Program-made: the position numbers and the translations under genes | Notes under the pieces: model-generated | Databases searched by the model: none | Told to the model about the DNA's origin: nothing | The model's input: only the letters and a program-made list of their open reading frames with translations | Shown here: positions 48,435-58,339 of the stretch, one piece after another | How the letters are laid out: every line of letters starts with the position of its first letter | Numbering within the stretch: the first letter of the stretch is position 1 | From: Methylophilus glucosoxydans | Lineage (GTDB): Bacteria; Pseudomonadota; Gammaproteobacteria; Burkholderiales; Methylophilaceae | Direction of reading: 5' to 3' | NCBI RefSeq assembly: GCF_042676145.1 | Contig: NZ_JBHTJW010000002.1 | Location: 1,364,001 to 1,428,000, forward strand | DNA length: 64,000 nt

Positions 48435-51158
48435 TTACTTCTGCGTCTCTACCATGACCAGTCCATCTTCACCGGTGCTGGCTTCGTCTTTTTTCCATTT
48501 AGCCGCATTACGTGGCTTTTTGGTTTTCTGGGTGGCTTCAACACCTGTATTCACCACTTCTGCTTTGGTTTCAACCAGTTGAATACCACTGTCCGCCTGG
48601 GTTTCTGTAGTTTTTGCCGCGGACGGTTTGCGTTTACGGGCCGGTTTCTTTTTCGCTTCCGCTGGGGCTTCTGTAGCCTCAGTCACGACAGGGGAGGACG
48701 TTGCAGCGGTTTCCACCAATTCAATCCCGCTGGTGTCTACTGCCTGATCAGCCTGTTTCGCTTTGGCTTTTCCTGCTGGCTTGCCTGCTCTTGAACGATT
48801 GCGCGCAGGTTTTTGTGCCTTGGGCGCTTCAGTCTGATTGTCATCTGCGCTTTGGATGGCGGTGTCTTCAACGGGCGTTTCCACTGTGGCAGCAGGGTTC
48901 TCTACGATTGGTGCGGCAGCCACTACTTCTACTGGGCTAACTGCGGCAGTTGTTTCTGTCACCGCAAACGTAGGCACTGTGTCAGCAACAACTGGTGCAG
49001 CGGCAAGATTGACGGATGCAGCAGTTTCAGTCACCACACTGTTTTCAGACTCTACAACGTTCTGGTTGGGCGCTTCATCACGGTTACGGCGATCACGGCG
49101 GCCATGACGGTTACGGCGGTTGCCGCGCTCACCACGTTCCTGCTTATTGTCGCCTGATTGCGCGGTCAATGCGGGCTGATTGGTCTCTGCTTTGACTTCT
49201 TGATTGGCTTGGCGCTCTTGACGTTCTCTCTGCGCAGGTTTTTCCTGTGCCGGACGCTCCTGGCGAGGTTTGCTACCATGCTGCGTTTCCTGTTGCTCTT
49301 TGCCTGCACGTTCATTGGCTGGACGCTCATTACGCTCTTGGCCGCGGTCACGCTGACGGTCACGACGGTTACGGTTTTTGTTCCGGTCACGGCCATGCTC
49401 TTTGCTTTCGCGCGCTGGTTTTTCAGGTTCTGAGGGCACCACTTCTTTTTCGTCCAGACCAAGCCAGGACTTGATCACGCCAAAGAATGACTTTTTCTGC
49501 TCAGTCACTTGTACCGGCGCAGGCGCAGGTTTCTCTTCTACAATCGGGGCCGATGTCGCAGGCGTAATGCCTTTGACTAAAGCTTCTGCTTTGGCAGGGG
49601 CTGCAGCCTGTTCCAGGCGATGCTGGTAATCAGACTCGCTTGGCAAGTCCACCATCTTGTAGCTGGCTTGCGTGGTTTCTTCGTTCACATCATCATGGCG
49701 GATACGCAAGATGTTGTAATTTGGCGTTTCCATATGGATGTTAGGAATCAGGATCACTTCCACGCCGGTGCGTTGCTCAATCTTGTGGATGTCGGCACGT
49801 TTTTCATTGAGCAGGAAAGTGGCGGCTTCAACCGGCAACTGTACCTGAATGATGGCGCTGTTGTCCTTCATGGCCTCTTCCTGCGTGATGCGCAGGATAT
49901 GCAAGGCCGTGGATTCGATACCGCGGATATGACCGGTACCGTTACAACGAGGACAGGTCATGTGGTTGGTTTCGCCCAGGCTAGGACGCAGGCGCTGGCG
50001 GGACATTTCCAACAGGCCAAAGCGTGAAATCTTGCCCATTTGCACGCGTGCGCGGTCGTGATGCAAGGCGTCGCGCAGGGCGTTCTCGACATCACGCTGG
50101 TTGCGCTGGTTTTCCATGTCAATAAAGTCAATGACCACCAGGCCACCCAGGTCACGCAGACGCATCTGACGTGCCACTTCTTCGGCCGCTTCAAGGTTGG
50201 TATTAAACGCGGTTTGTTCAATATCTGCGCCTTTGATGGAGCGGCCAGAGTTGACGTCGATGGACACCAGTGCTTCGGTGTGGTCGATCACGATGGCGCC
50301 ACCGGAAGGCAGACGTACTTCACGCGCAAACGCAGATTCGATCTGATGTTCGATCTGGAAGCGGGAGAACAGCGGAATTTCGTCCTGATACAGTTTGACG
50401 CGGGTCACATTGCCTGGCATCACGTGGTTCATGAACTGCAAGGCTTGCTCGTGTACGTCAGCGGTATCAATCAGGATCTCGCCGATATCAGCACTGAAGT
50501 AGTCACGGATGGCGCGGATCACCAGGCTGCTTTCCTGGTAAATCAGGTAAGCGCCAGGCTGGAAATTGGAGGCATCTTCAATCGCTTGCCACAATTGGGT
50601 CAGGTAATTCAAATCCCATTGCAGCTCTTCTGCATTGCGGCCAATGCCAGCGGTGCGGGCAATGATGCTCATGCCGTTAGGCACTTCCAGTTGCGCCATG
50701 GTGTCGCGCAACTCATTGCGATCTTCACCCTCCACGCGACGCGAGACACCGCCTCCGCGTGGATTGTTGGGCATCAAGACCAGGTAACGGCCAGCCAGCG
50801 AGATAAAGGTAGTCAGCGCAGCGCCTTTGCTGCCGCGCTCGTCTTTGTCTACCTGCACAATGACTTCCTGACCTTCTTTGATCACGTCCTGAATACGGGC
50901 TCGTCCTTGATCCGGTTTTTCCTGGAAGTAACTGCGGGCAATTTCCTTGAACGGCAAAAAGCCGTGTCTGTCAGTGCCGTAGTCGACAAATGCGGCTTCG
51001 AGAGACGGTTCAATACGGGTGATCACCCCTTTGTAGATATTACTTTTGCGCTGTTCTTTACCAGCGTGTTCAATATCCAGATCGATGAGTTTTTGTCCAT
51101 CGACGATCGCAACGCGCAATTCTTCTGATTGCGTTGCGTTAAACAACATTCTTTTCAT
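48435..51158 (-). CDS. rne: Ribonuclease E
   Basis: A 907-residue endoribonuclease and degradosome scaffold. The N-terminal S1 domain is at about 35-125 (NIYKGVITRIEPSLEAAFVD, YGTDRHGFLPF). The catalytic DNase-I-like domain has the metal-binding DFIDMENQRN. The Zn-link is CPRCNGTGH (about 405), then a small domain to about 520. From about 590 to the end the sequence is low-complexity, Arg-rich (KNRNRRDRQRDRGQERNERP) and Ala/Glu/Pro-rich, as in RNA-binding and scaffolding tails. It degrades mRNA and matures 5S rRNA and tRNA. The long gap upstream (51159-51778) may hold an autoregulatory leader. Confidence 0.95.
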   Translation of the reverse strand: MKRMLFNATQSEELRVAIVDGQKLIDLDIEHAGKEQRKSNIYKGVITRIEPSLEAAFVDYGTDRHGFLPFKEIARSYFQEKPDQGRARIQDVIKEGQEVIVQVDKDERGSKGAALTTFISLAGRYLVLMPNNPRGGGVSRRVEGEDRNELRDTMAQLEVPNGMSIIARTAGIGRNAEELQWDLNYLTQLWQAIEDASNFQPGAYLIYQESSLVIRAIRDYFSADIGEILIDTADVHEQALQFMNHVMPGNVTRVKLYQDEIPLFSRFQIEHQIESAFAREVRLPSGGAIVIDHTEALVSIDVNSGRSIKGADIEQTAFNTNLEAAEEVARQMRLRDLGGLVVIDFIDMENQRNQRDVENALRDALHHDRARVQMGKISRFGLLEMSRQRLRPSLGETNHMTCPRCNGTGHIRGIESTALHILRITQEEAMKDNSAIIQVQLPVEAATFLLNEKRADIHKIEQRTGVEVILIPNIHMETPNYNILRIRHDDVNEETTQASYKMVDLPSESDYQHRLEQAAAPAKAEALVKGITPATSAPIVEEKPAPAPVQVTEQKKSFFGVIKSWLGLDEKEVVPSEPEKPARESKEHGRDRNKNRNRRDRQRDRGQERNERPANERAGKEQQETQHGSKPRQERPAQEKPAQRERQERQANQEVKAETNQPALTAQSGDNKQERGERGNRRNRHGRRDRRNRDEAPNQNVVESENSVVTETAASVNLAAAPVVADTVPTFAVTETTAAVSPVEVVAAAPIVENPAATVETPVEDTAIQSADDNQTEAPKAQKPARNRSRAGKPAGKAKAKQADQAVDTSGIELVETAATSSPVVTEATEAPAEAKKKPARKRKPSAAKTTETQADSGIQLVETKAEVVNTGVEATQKTKKPRNAAKWKKDEASTGEDGLVMVETQK

Positions 51159-51778
51159 GCAGGGCTCCTAGACGAAGCCACAGAATAGAGATGTGCGCAG
51201 GGCGGGCCGTGGTCGTAAACAACCACCAGAACTTAACGAAGTGACCAAGATGTCACCGGGGATGTGCAATGGCTTTTGCGAGGTGCGCTACAAGATTGTC
51301 AGCGCAGCAGGCAGGCATCAATATGCACTTGAGTGCAGCCAACACTGAATGTGGCTGAAGACTCGGTTTCTGCAAGGGGCAGTGTGTGCGTGGCAGGAGT
51401 GTGTGACCTGTATTGTCCAGCGCGATAGACTGCAAAAATAAAACCCTAAACAGAGGGCAATTTCGTTAAAATTCGGGTTGGCTAACGCCGAGCTCATTTC
51501 TTTGGTTATTCTGCGTGAGCTTCGCGTTAAAACATTTCTAATTAATTATCGCTACTTGATGGCGAGCGGTATTCACCAAAATTTTTTTGATTCTGAATGC
51601 ATTGACGAGACCCAAAATCTGGCGAGTCCGGATATCAGGGCTCTCAGGTCAGAGATGAAAACAGTTTGTCATCTCGAAATCGGCATGGCAATGTTGTCGC
51701 TTTTGCCGGTAAACCATTGATTCAGAATCTCGACAGTATATCCATAAGTCCTGATAAAGCAAAGCACGACCTGCAACT
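51159..51778. other. Divergent control region of rne and rluC
   Basis: About 620 bases between divergent rne and rluC. In E. coli rne has a long leader through which RNase E limits its own mRNA; a similar leader is plausible here, but no specific hairpin was identified. An 80-codon plus frame at 51478-51720 lacks a ribosome site and a recognisable product and is not called. Confidence 0.4.
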
Positions 51779-52897
51779 ATGAGCTCACAATTACGATCAT
51801 CCACATCCGCGACGGCCGCAATGGCTTCCAGCCTCGATTCCGAGCTCAGGCCCGCCAGTGATCGCGTCACATTCTTGATGGTGGACGAGGCGTCTGAAAC
51901 ACAGCGGGTAGATAACTTTCTGACCAAGGTGCTCAAAGGCGTGCCTAAGAGCCATATTTACCGGATTTTGCGCAGTGGCGAAGTCCGCGTCAATAAGAAG
52001 CGCGTTGATGCGGAATACCGATTGCAAATGGGCGATGAAGTGCGCGTGCCGCCCATTCGCCTTGCGGAAGCGGCAGCCAAGCCTGCCGCTCCAACGGTCA
52101 AGGCCAAGTTGGCCGAGCAAGTGATTTATGAGGATGATGCTATGCTGGCACTGAATAAACCGGCCGGGATGGCGGTCCATGGTGGCAGTGGTATCAGTCT
52201 GGGCGTGATTGAGCAATTGCGCCTGGAGCGGCCGCAAGCCAAATTTCTCGAGCTGGTGCACCGTCTGGACCGTGAAACCTCTGGCGTATTGATGATTGCC
52301 AAAAAACGCTCGGCTTTGACTGCCTTGCACGAAGCCATGCGCCATCATCATATGGATAAACGCTATTTAATCCTGGTGCAGGGGCAGTGGACAGAGGCGA
52401 AAAAGAAAGTCACCCTGGATTTGCAGAAATACGTGACAGAAAGTGGTGAGCGCAGGGTGCAAGTCGTGGATGAACCTTTGCTCAATCACGAAGCGGGCGG
52501 CAGAAAGTCACTCAAGGCAAGTGGCTTGACCGCCAAGCGACATGCGGCCAAAGGCAAGTTTGAGGTGGAAACGCAAATCTCTGAAACCTGGTTTTACCTG
52601 CAATCCGTGTTGGGACAGTACAGTTTTTTACAAGCCAAATTAATCACCGGACGTACGCACCAGTTGCGGGTGCAGTTGTCTCATTTGGGCTTCCCGATTC
52701 TGGGTGACGATAAATATGGTGACTTTGCCTTGAACAAGCAATTAAGCAAGCAGGGCTTGAAACGCATGTTTTTGCATTCCAGCGAGACGCGGATTGCCCA
52801 TCCGCTGACGGGAGAGCCCTTGCATTTGGTGGCACCGTTGCCGGCAGAATTAGAAAGCTTTTTGCAACAACAACGTCAACTTCAGGCCGTAAAATAA
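51779..52897 (+). CDS. rluC: 23S rRNA pseudouridine synthase RluC
   Basis: A 372-residue enzyme with an N-terminal S4 RNA-binding domain (QRVDNFLTKVLKGVPKSHIY ... GEVRVNKKRV, about 40-105) and a catalytic domain with HRLDRETSGVLMIAK (the catalytic Asp in R-L-D). It modifies uridines 955, 2504 and 2580 of 23S rRNA. The length exceeds the usual ~320, because of an N-terminal extension and an insert near QVVDEPLLNHEAGGRKSLKA. ATG 51779 is the longest start; ATG 51821 or 51878 are also possible. It heads a plus-strand series: HAD phosphatase, Rieske, sppA. Confidence 0.9.
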   Translation: MSSQLRSSTSATAAMASSLDSELRPASDRVTFLMVDEASETQRVDNFLTKVLKGVPKSHIYRILRSGEVRVNKKRVDAEYRLQMGDEVRVPPIRLAEAAAKPAAPTVKAKLAEQVIYEDDAMLALNKPAGMAVHGGSGISLGVIEQLRLERPQAKFLELVHRLDRETSGVLMIAKKRSALTALHEAMRHHHMDKRYLILVQGQWTEAKKKVTLDLQKYVTESGERRVQVVDEPLLNHEAGGRKSLKASGLTAKRHAAKGKFEVETQISETWFYLQSVLGQYSFLQAKLITGRTHQLRVQLSHLGFPILGDDKYGDFALNKQLSKQGLKRMFLHSSETRIAHPLTGEPLHLVAPLPAELESFLQQQRQLQAVK

Positions 52898-52952
52898 AGT
52901 TGGTCGTGTGTTCTGGCCGCATCAATGTTGAGTTTTAAAGAAAGTTTGCTGA

Positions 52953-53624
52953 GTGAAGAAGTCTGATTTAGTGAAACAGTTTGATTTAATTGTCTGGGAT
53001 TGGGATGGCACCATTGCAGATTCTACCGGTTTGATTTCTCAGGCGCTGATTAAGGCCGCAGAACAGGCAGGCCTACCCGGCCTGACCGAAGCACGTGCGC
53101 GTAGCATTATCGGCCTGGGACTGCGCGAATCCATAGAAGTACTGTTTGGTGATATTCCAGAGTTTCAGGCACAGGCCCTGGTCTCCAATTACAACCGTAA
53201 CTATTACAACAATGAAAACAATATTGTATTGTTTGAAGGCATTGCCGAAACGATTATTGCCATCGACCGCAAAGGTTGCAAGCAGGCGGTCGCGACAGGC
53301 AAAGGGCGGCGTGGCTTAAATACTGCTTTGCAACAATCGGGCCTGGCCAGGTGCTTTAATGCCACCAAAACCGTGGATGAGTGTTTTTCGAAACCGCATC
53401 CGCAAATGCTGGATGCGCTCATGGACGAACTGGTGGTGATGCCAGAGCGTACCTTGATGATAGGCGACTCACAATATGATATGCAAATGGGCAAAAACGC
53501 AGGGGTGATCACGGCTGCGGTCAGTTATGGGTCGCAAACAGCTGAGCATTTACAGCAGTATTCCCCGGATTACCTGTTTCATGATGTGGCAACATTAAGC
53601 GCCTGGTTATTGGAGCAGACATGA
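52953..53624 (+). CDS. HAD-IA family phosphatase (Gph-like)
   Basis: A 223-residue hydrolase. HAD motif I is DWDGTIADS (nucleophile Asp), motif II is in AVATGKG, and motif III/IV is KPHPQMLDA ... MIGDSQYDMQMG. The helical cap follows motif I, as in phosphoglycolate phosphatase, but the substrate is not fixed by sequence. The GTG at 52953 is used. It overlaps the Rieske gene by 4 bases (ATGA). In other betaproteobacteria the same gene follows rluC. Confidence 0.85.
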   Translation: MKKSDLVKQFDLIVWDWDGTIADSTGLISQALIKAAEQAGLPGLTEARARSIIGLGLRESIEVLFGDIPEFQAQALVSNYNRNYYNNENNIVLFEGIAETIIAIDRKGCKQAVATGKGRRGLNTALQQSGLARCFNATKTVDECFSKPHPQMLDALMDELVVMPERTLMIGDSQYDMQMGKNAGVITAAVSYGSQTAEHLQQYSPDYLFHDVATLSAWLLEQT

Positions 53625-53971
53625 GCCTGAACGCCGTCACTTTTGACAGTGCCGCCTTGCCTGAAAAAGGCGATGGGTTACGCTTTGATATCCCGGCGCT
53701 CGGTCCGCATGCCACCGGCTTTGTCGTCCGCTTTGAGGGCAAGCCCTATGCGTATGTTAATCGCTGTGCGCATGTGCCGGTGGAGCTGGACTGGGAGCAT
53801 GGTAAATTTTTTAACATGACACAAGAGTGGTTGATCTGTGCGACGCATGGAGCCATGTACGCGCCAGAAACCGGCTATTGTGTGGTGGGGCCATGCCAGG
53901 GCAAGCGCCTGTCATCCATCCCTGTTACTGAAGCCGATGGCATGATCACGGTCCATCTCGATCAGTTTTAG
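53621..53971 (+). CDS. Rieske [2Fe-2S] protein
   Basis: A 116-residue soluble Rieske ferredoxin-like protein. The cluster ligands are in RCAHV (C-x-H) and CATHGAMY (C-x-x-H), separated by about 25 residues (VELDWEHGKFFNMTQEW). No signal peptide or oxygenase domain. The start overlaps the phosphatase stop by 4 bases. Partner and role are unknown; conserved linkage with rluC and sppA in betaproteobacteria suggests a housekeeping function. Confidence 0.88.
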   Translation: MSLNAVTFDSAALPEKGDGLRFDIPALGPHATGFVVRFEGKPYAYVNRCAHVPVELDWEHGKFFNMTQEWLICATHGAMYAPETGYCVVGPCQGKRLSSIPVTEADGMITVHLDQF

Positions 53972-54066
53972 TGATGAGGATTCGTCCGTGTGACAGCCTC
54001 TTAAATAGCCAACGGCGAGCACACAAATATTGCTAGAATAGCTAAAAATTAATAGACGAAAGTTGA

Positions 54067-55050
54067 ATGATGCAAGAAAACCATACGCCATCCTCAGACA
54101 CACAACCCAGCCCTGCCTCGCAGGATTGGGCTTTGCGCACGGTAGAAAAAATTGCACTGGCCGGATTGCAGGAGCAAAAAACAGCCAGACGCTGGTCTGT
54201 GTTGTTCAAGTCGCTGACGTTTATCTATCTGTTCTTCCTGCTCATGATGTTGTTGGGCTGGGTTGGGCAAAGCAAAAGCACCTCTATTGCACACACTGCG
54301 CTGATCGACATTTCCGGCGTGATTGAGGCCGGTGGCCAAGTCAATGCCGATGCGGTGATCAGCAGCCTCAATGATGCTTACGACAACAAGGGCACCAAGG
54401 GTATTATCTTGCGTATCAACAGTCCAGGTGGCAGTCCGGTACAAGCAGGCATCATCAATGATGAAATCCACCGTCAGCGCAAATTGCACCCGGAAATTCC
54501 TGTCTATGCCGTGGTTGAAGATATCTGCGCTTCGGGAGGCTATTACATTGCCGTCGCAGCGGACAAAATATTTGTCGATAAAGCCAGTATCGTTGGCTCT
54601 ATCGGCGTGCTGATGGATGGCTACGGCTTTACTGAAGCCATGAAAAAAGTGGGGGTAGAGCGCCGTTTGATGACTGCCGGCGAAAACAAAGGCATGCTGG
54701 ATCCATTCTCACCGGTCAATCCAAAGCAGCAGGCGTTTGCGCAAAGCATGCTCAATCAAATCCACCAGCAATTTATCACCGTGGTGCGTGAAGGCCGCGG
54801 TAGCCGCCTCAAGGAAGATGCAGACACCTTTAGTGGCCTGTTCTGGAACGGCGAAGAAAGTATCAAGCTGGGTCTGGCGGATGCGCAAGGCAGCGCAGAA
54901 TACGTCGCCCGTGAAGTGATCAAGCAGGCTGAAATCGTTGATTTCACCTACCAGGAGACGGTTGTGGATCGCTTTGCCAAGAAGTTGGGGGCCAGCATGG
55001 CACAAGAGCTGGGCGTGAGCGCAAAAAATCTGTTGCCCACCTTGCGATAA
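54067..55050 (+). CDS. sppA: Signal peptide peptidase SppA-like S49 protease
   Basis: A 327-residue membrane serine protease. One N-terminal transmembrane helix (SLTFIYLFFLLMMLLGWVGQ, about 45-65) leads to an S49 domain with NSPGGSPVQAG and ASGGYYIAVAADKIFVDKAS, where the Ser nucleophile is in D-I-C-A-S-G-G-Y and the Lys base follows. It cleaves remnant signal peptides in the membrane. ATG 54067 is followed directly by another ATG. A strong terminator follows at 55068. Confidence 0.9.
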   Translation: MMQENHTPSSDTQPSPASQDWALRTVEKIALAGLQEQKTARRWSVLFKSLTFIYLFFLLMMLLGWVGQSKSTSIAHTALIDISGVIEAGGQVNADAVISSLNDAYDNKGTKGIILRINSPGGSPVQAGIINDEIHRQRKLHPEIPVYAVVEDICASGGYYIAVAADKIFVDKASIVGSIGVLMDGYGFTEAMKKVGVERRLMTAGENKGMLDPFSPVNPKQQAFAQSMLNQIHQQFITVVREGRGSRLKEDADTFSGLFWNGEESIKLGLADAQGSAEYVAREVIKQAEIVDFTYQETVVDRFAKKLGASMAQELGVSAKNLLPTLR

Positions 55051-55067
55051 ACCTTTGAAAGGGATGC

Positions 55068-55093
55068 AAAGGGACCGCAAGGTCCCTTTTTTT
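55068..55093 (+). terminator. Rho-independent terminator after sppA
   Basis: AAAGGGACC-GCAA-GGTCCCTTT with a GNRA-like loop, followed by T residues. It closes the rluC-sppA series. Confidence 0.92.
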
Positions 55094-55119
55094 GTTTGCC
55101 GTATGACTGAAGAACTCCC

Positions 55120-55566
55120 ATGACACAACCATCCCGTTTCCATATTCGTCCAATCGCTGGTGAAGATCATGCCGAGTGGTCAGCCTTGTATGCTGACTAC
55201 GCCAGGTTTTATGCTGTGAATCAGTCTGTCGCCAAGCGGGAACAGGTCTGGCAGTGCTTACACCAGCCGTCTCCCGCCATATTTGCTTTGGTGGCAGTAG
55301 ATGCGCAGGGGCGCCTGATTGGATTTGCACATTATCGTGCTTTTGTTAGACCCTTGGCGGCGAGCATGGGCGGTTATCTCGATGATTTGTTTGTAGCATC
55401 CGCGGTCAGAGGGCAGGGTGTTGGCACCGCTTTGATCAAGGCAGTGGTGCAGATTGGACAACTGCAGGGATGGTCGGTGATCCGTTGGGTGGCTGCTGAG
55501 GATAACCAGCTGGCATGTGCCTGCGATGATAAGCTGGCAAGGCATACAAGGCTGGCAAACCTATGA
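55120..55566 (+). CDS. GNAT acetyltransferase with apparent 3' frameshift
   Basis: A 148-residue Gcn5-type N-acetyltransferase. The acetyl-CoA loop is DDLFVASAVRGQGVGTALIK (R/Q-x-x-G-x-G/A). The normal C-terminus of close family members reads H-T-G-W-x-T-Y-E-I-S-L. Here the frame ends in ACDDKLARHTRLANL, but the bases after 55548 in the +1 frame read G-W-Q-T-Y-E-I-S-L-K with a stop at 55580-55582. One extra A in ACAAGGC would explain it, either a real mutation or a sequencing error. The main acetyl-CoA site is intact. Substrate unknown. Confidence 0.78.
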   Translation: MTQPSRFHIRPIAGEDHAEWSALYADYARFYAVNQSVAKREQVWQCLHQPSPAIFALVAVDAQGRLIGFAHYRAFVRPLAASMGGYLDDLFVASAVRGQGVGTALIKAVVQIGQLQGWSVIRWVAAEDNQLACACDDKLARHTRLANL

Positions 55567-55685
55567 AATCAGCTTGAAATAAGTCTGATTTCAAGTTGAG
55601 CACTCAAGAGGCGTGCTGCCTGTGCGTGTAAGCTTGACCGCGCAGGATGGAATAAAGTAAAAGCCCATCCTGAGCGCCCAAGCAA

Positions 55686-57119
55686 TTATTTTTTGGTTTT
55701 ATTTTGCTCGTTGCGCGCTTTCAGCTTGGCGCGCATTTCATTTTTACGTCTACGCATGGTGACCAGGCCTTCGCCTTTTTTGCGCTCGTCTTCTCTATCA
55801 AACGGGTTTTCACCCTGATGGTATTGCACGCGTAGCGGTGTGCCTACCAATTGAAAGGCTTTACGGAACACCCCTTCGAGAAAACGCGTATAGCTCGCTT
55901 TGACGCCATCAATGTGGTTGCCGTGTACCACCACAATCGGTGGGTTGCTGCCGCCCTGGTGTGCATAGCGCAGTTTGGGGCGAATACCACGGCTGATGGG
56001 TGGTTGATGCTGGGTGGTGGCCTCGCCAAGCACACGCGTCAGTTGTGGCGTGGCTAACTTGGCCATGGCCGCCTTAAAGGCAACATCAACTGAGTCCAGT
56101 AACTCATTCAGGCCTTTTTTACGCAGCGCCGAGATATAGTGGAATTTGGCAAAGTCGAGGAATTGCAGTTTACGGTCGATTTCGCGTTTGATCCATTCTC
56201 GCTCATCATCCTGCAAGCCATCCCATTTGTTAATGGCGACGACCAGAGCACGTCCGGCATCGACAATATAGGCCGCAACGTGTGCATCCTGCTCGGTAAT
56301 GCCCTCTTGGGCATCCACCACCAAAATAGCCACGTTGGCGTCTTCAATCGCTTGCATGGTTTTGATCACGGAGAATTTTTCAACCGCTTCAAAGACCTTG
56401 CCGCGCTTGCGTACGCCCGCAGTGTCAATAATCGTATAGTGCTTGCCGTTCTTTTCGAGCGCGATTTCAATCGAGTCGCGAGTCGTGCCTGGCTGGTCAA
56501 AGGCAATCACGCGGTCTTCTCCCAGCAGCGCATTCACCAGTGTCGATTTGCCTACGTTAGGGCGGCCAACAATTGCAATGCGGGGATTGTCCGGATTCAC
56601 AGGCTCGGAAGCTTCGATTTCCTTATCGGCGATGGTTTCCAGCGCCAGTTCAATCAAGTCTCTGACCCCTTCGCCATGCGCGGAAGAGATGGACAGGGGT
56701 TCACCCATGCCCAGTTCATGAAAGTCAGCGCTGACGATGGCTTTGCGCATGCCTTCGGTTTTGTTCACTGCCAGCAGCACCGGCCGCTGGGCCTTGCGCA
56801 AGGTTTGCGCAATGGTAAATTCTTGCGGTGTCAGGCCTGCACGGGCGTCGACCAGGAAAATAATGACATCGGCTTCATCAATGGCAAGCAAGGTTTGCTT
56901 GGCCATTTCTTTCAAGATACCCGTATCTGCGGTGGGCTCAAAGCCGCCGGTATCAATGACCAGATAGGGCTGGCTGGCGCCCAGGCCTCGGCCGTAGTGC
57001 CGGTCACGCGTGAGACCAGGCAAATCGGCGACCAGCGCATCTCGCGATTTGGTCAAACGATTGAATAAAGTAGATTTGCCGACATTGGGTCGGCCAACAA
57101 GCACGATGGTAGGTAGCAT
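55686..57119 (-). CDS. der: Ribosome-assembly GTPase Der (EngA)
   Basis: A 477-residue protein with two tandem GTPase domains (G1 GRPNVGKSTLFNRL at about 8 and GRPNVGKSTLVNALL at about 187; DTGG and DTAG; NKTE and NKWD) and a C-terminal KH-like domain (about 360-450). It acts in 50S assembly. A basic tail ends in KARNEQNKTKK. Its ATG overlaps the stop of bamB by one base (TAATG), and bamB-der is a widespread gene order. Confidence 0.96.
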   Translation of the reverse strand: MLPTIVLVGRPNVGKSTLFNRLTKSRDALVADLPGLTRDRHYGRGLGASQPYLVIDTGGFEPTADTGILKEMAKQTLLAIDEADVIIFLVDARAGLTPQEFTIAQTLRKAQRPVLLAVNKTEGMRKAIVSADFHELGMGEPLSISSAHGEGVRDLIELALETIADKEIEASEPVNPDNPRIAIVGRPNVGKSTLVNALLGEDRVIAFDQPGTTRDSIEIALEKNGKHYTIIDTAGVRKRGKVFEAVEKFSVIKTMQAIEDANVAILVVDAQEGITEQDAHVAAYIVDAGRALVVAINKWDGLQDDEREWIKREIDRKLQFLDFAKFHYISALRKKGLNELLDSVDVAFKAAMAKLATPQLTRVLGEATTQHQPPISRGIRPKLRYAHQGGSNPPIVVVHGNHIDGVKASYTRFLEGVFRKAFQLVGTPLRVQYHQGENPFDREDERKKGEGLVTMRRRKNEMRAKLKARNEQNKTKK

Positions 57120-58333
57120 TATTTATATGTCACTGCGTAAAGGTGACCGTCACGCGATTGTGCAAGAAACTGGTTGGCATTGGTGCCTGCGATCAATGCC
57201 ATAAGGGGTTTGGAACCTAATTGCAGACGACCAACAAAGCTGCCGTCATCCTGGCTCAGTAAATGGACATAGCCTTCCAGGTCACCAACAGCCACAATAT
57301 TGCTGAGTGGCAGAGGCACGGTCAGGTTACGGTAGCCCAGGTTGCCCTGGCGCCAAAAGGTTTTGCCATTGCTGGCATCCAGTGAGTAGACTGAGCCGAT
57401 GGTGTGGCTCAGGTACACTTTGTTATTCTCTGCGGTCAGGCCGACATAGCTTGAAATATCGCGGCTCCACACCACTTGTCCACGCTGACGGTCAACCGCG
57501 GCGACTTTGCCCTGATAAGCTACCACATACACCAGCGGGCCATCGACAAACGGCAGGCTGGTGATGTCGGCAATCCGTTCGATTTCGGTCACGCCTTTGG
57601 GTTGGGCAACCGTTGCTTCCCAAATCAGTTTGCCATTGTCGGCACGAATCGCCACCAGTTTCCCGCCAGGGAAGCCTGCATAAATGGCGCCGCCATCCAC
57701 GACGATGCCCGCATGCGTTTTGAGCGAGAGGGAAGGGGTGGCACGTTCATAAGACCATTTGCGTCGGCCATCCGCCGCATCAATGCCGTAAATGTGGTGA
57801 TCGGTGGTACGCACAATCACCGTACCATCATAATAGCGCGGGGAGCCTTGTATTTCACTGGAGAGCACGGCGCTCCACAGCTTTCTGCCATTCAAGTTGA
57901 GTGCATAGACGTGGCCTTTGCTGGTCCCGACCAATACCAGGCCACCGCCCAGTCCTGCGCCACTGCTGATGGGCTCGCCTAATTCTGTTTGCCACAGCGT
58001 TTTGCCATTTTCTGCAGAAAGCTGCATGACGCTGCCTTCAGCATTGACGGCATATACCATGTTATCAGCCAGGACGGGCACGTAGCTGAAACGGCCTGCC
58101 TCGCCCACATCGGTGGACCACTGTACGCGTGTCTCGTAAGAGGATTTGATTTCCTCAAGCTCTACAGGCGGGTTGGCAGGCTCGGCGCCAAAAATACTTT
58201 CACTTAAATTGGTTTTAACATCGTTGAATGCCGTACACGCAGTCAAACTGCTCCCGATGAAACACAGGGCAACCAGTGTCCATTGTTTGAGACGGTGAGA
58301 CGGGACAGGCATGGCGGCAACATTCAACTTCAT
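57119..58333 (-). CDS. bamB: Outer-membrane assembly lipoprotein BamB
   Basis: A 404-residue lipoprotein. The signal ends with a lipobox, GSSLTACTAF. The body is an eight-bladed PQQ-like propeller with repeated W/Y-x-x-x-G and V-Y-x-L/V-x-A-x-G motifs (e.g. HVYALNLNGRKLWSAVLSSE). BamB is part of the BAM complex that inserts beta-barrel proteins. The open frame starts two codons upstream at TTG; ATG 58333, with AGGA in front, is preferred. It lies between yfgM and der, the order seen in E. coli. Confidence 0.93.
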   Translation of the reverse strand: MKLNVAAMPVPSHRLKQWTLVALCFIGSSLTACTAFNDVKTNLSESIFGAEPANPPVELEEIKSSYETRVQWSTDVGEAGRFSYVPVLADNMVYAVNAEGSVMQLSAENGKTLWQTELGEPISSGAGLGGGLVLVGTSKGHVYALNLNGRKLWSAVLSSEIQGSPRYYDGTVIVRTTDHHIYGIDAADGRRKWSYERATPSLSLKTHAGIVVDGGAIYAGFPGGKLVAIRADNGKLIWEATVAQPKGVTEIERIADITSLPFVDGPLVYVVAYQGKVAAVDRQRGQVVWSRDISSYVGLTAENNKVYLSHTIGSVYSLDASNGKTFWRQGNLGYRNLTVPLPLSNIVAVGDLEGYVHLLSQDDGSFVGRLQLGSKPLMALIAGTNANQFLAQSRDGHLYAVTYK

Positions 58334-58339
58334 CAGCAA

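Noticed and set aside
48579..51128. Many long plus-strand frames opposite rne, including one of 362 codons
   Set aside because: They mirror the rne coding sequence and have no recognisable domains or ribosome sites.
51478..51720. 80-codon plus-strand frame between rne and rluC
   Set aside because: No ribosome site or recognisable product; more likely part of the divergent control region.
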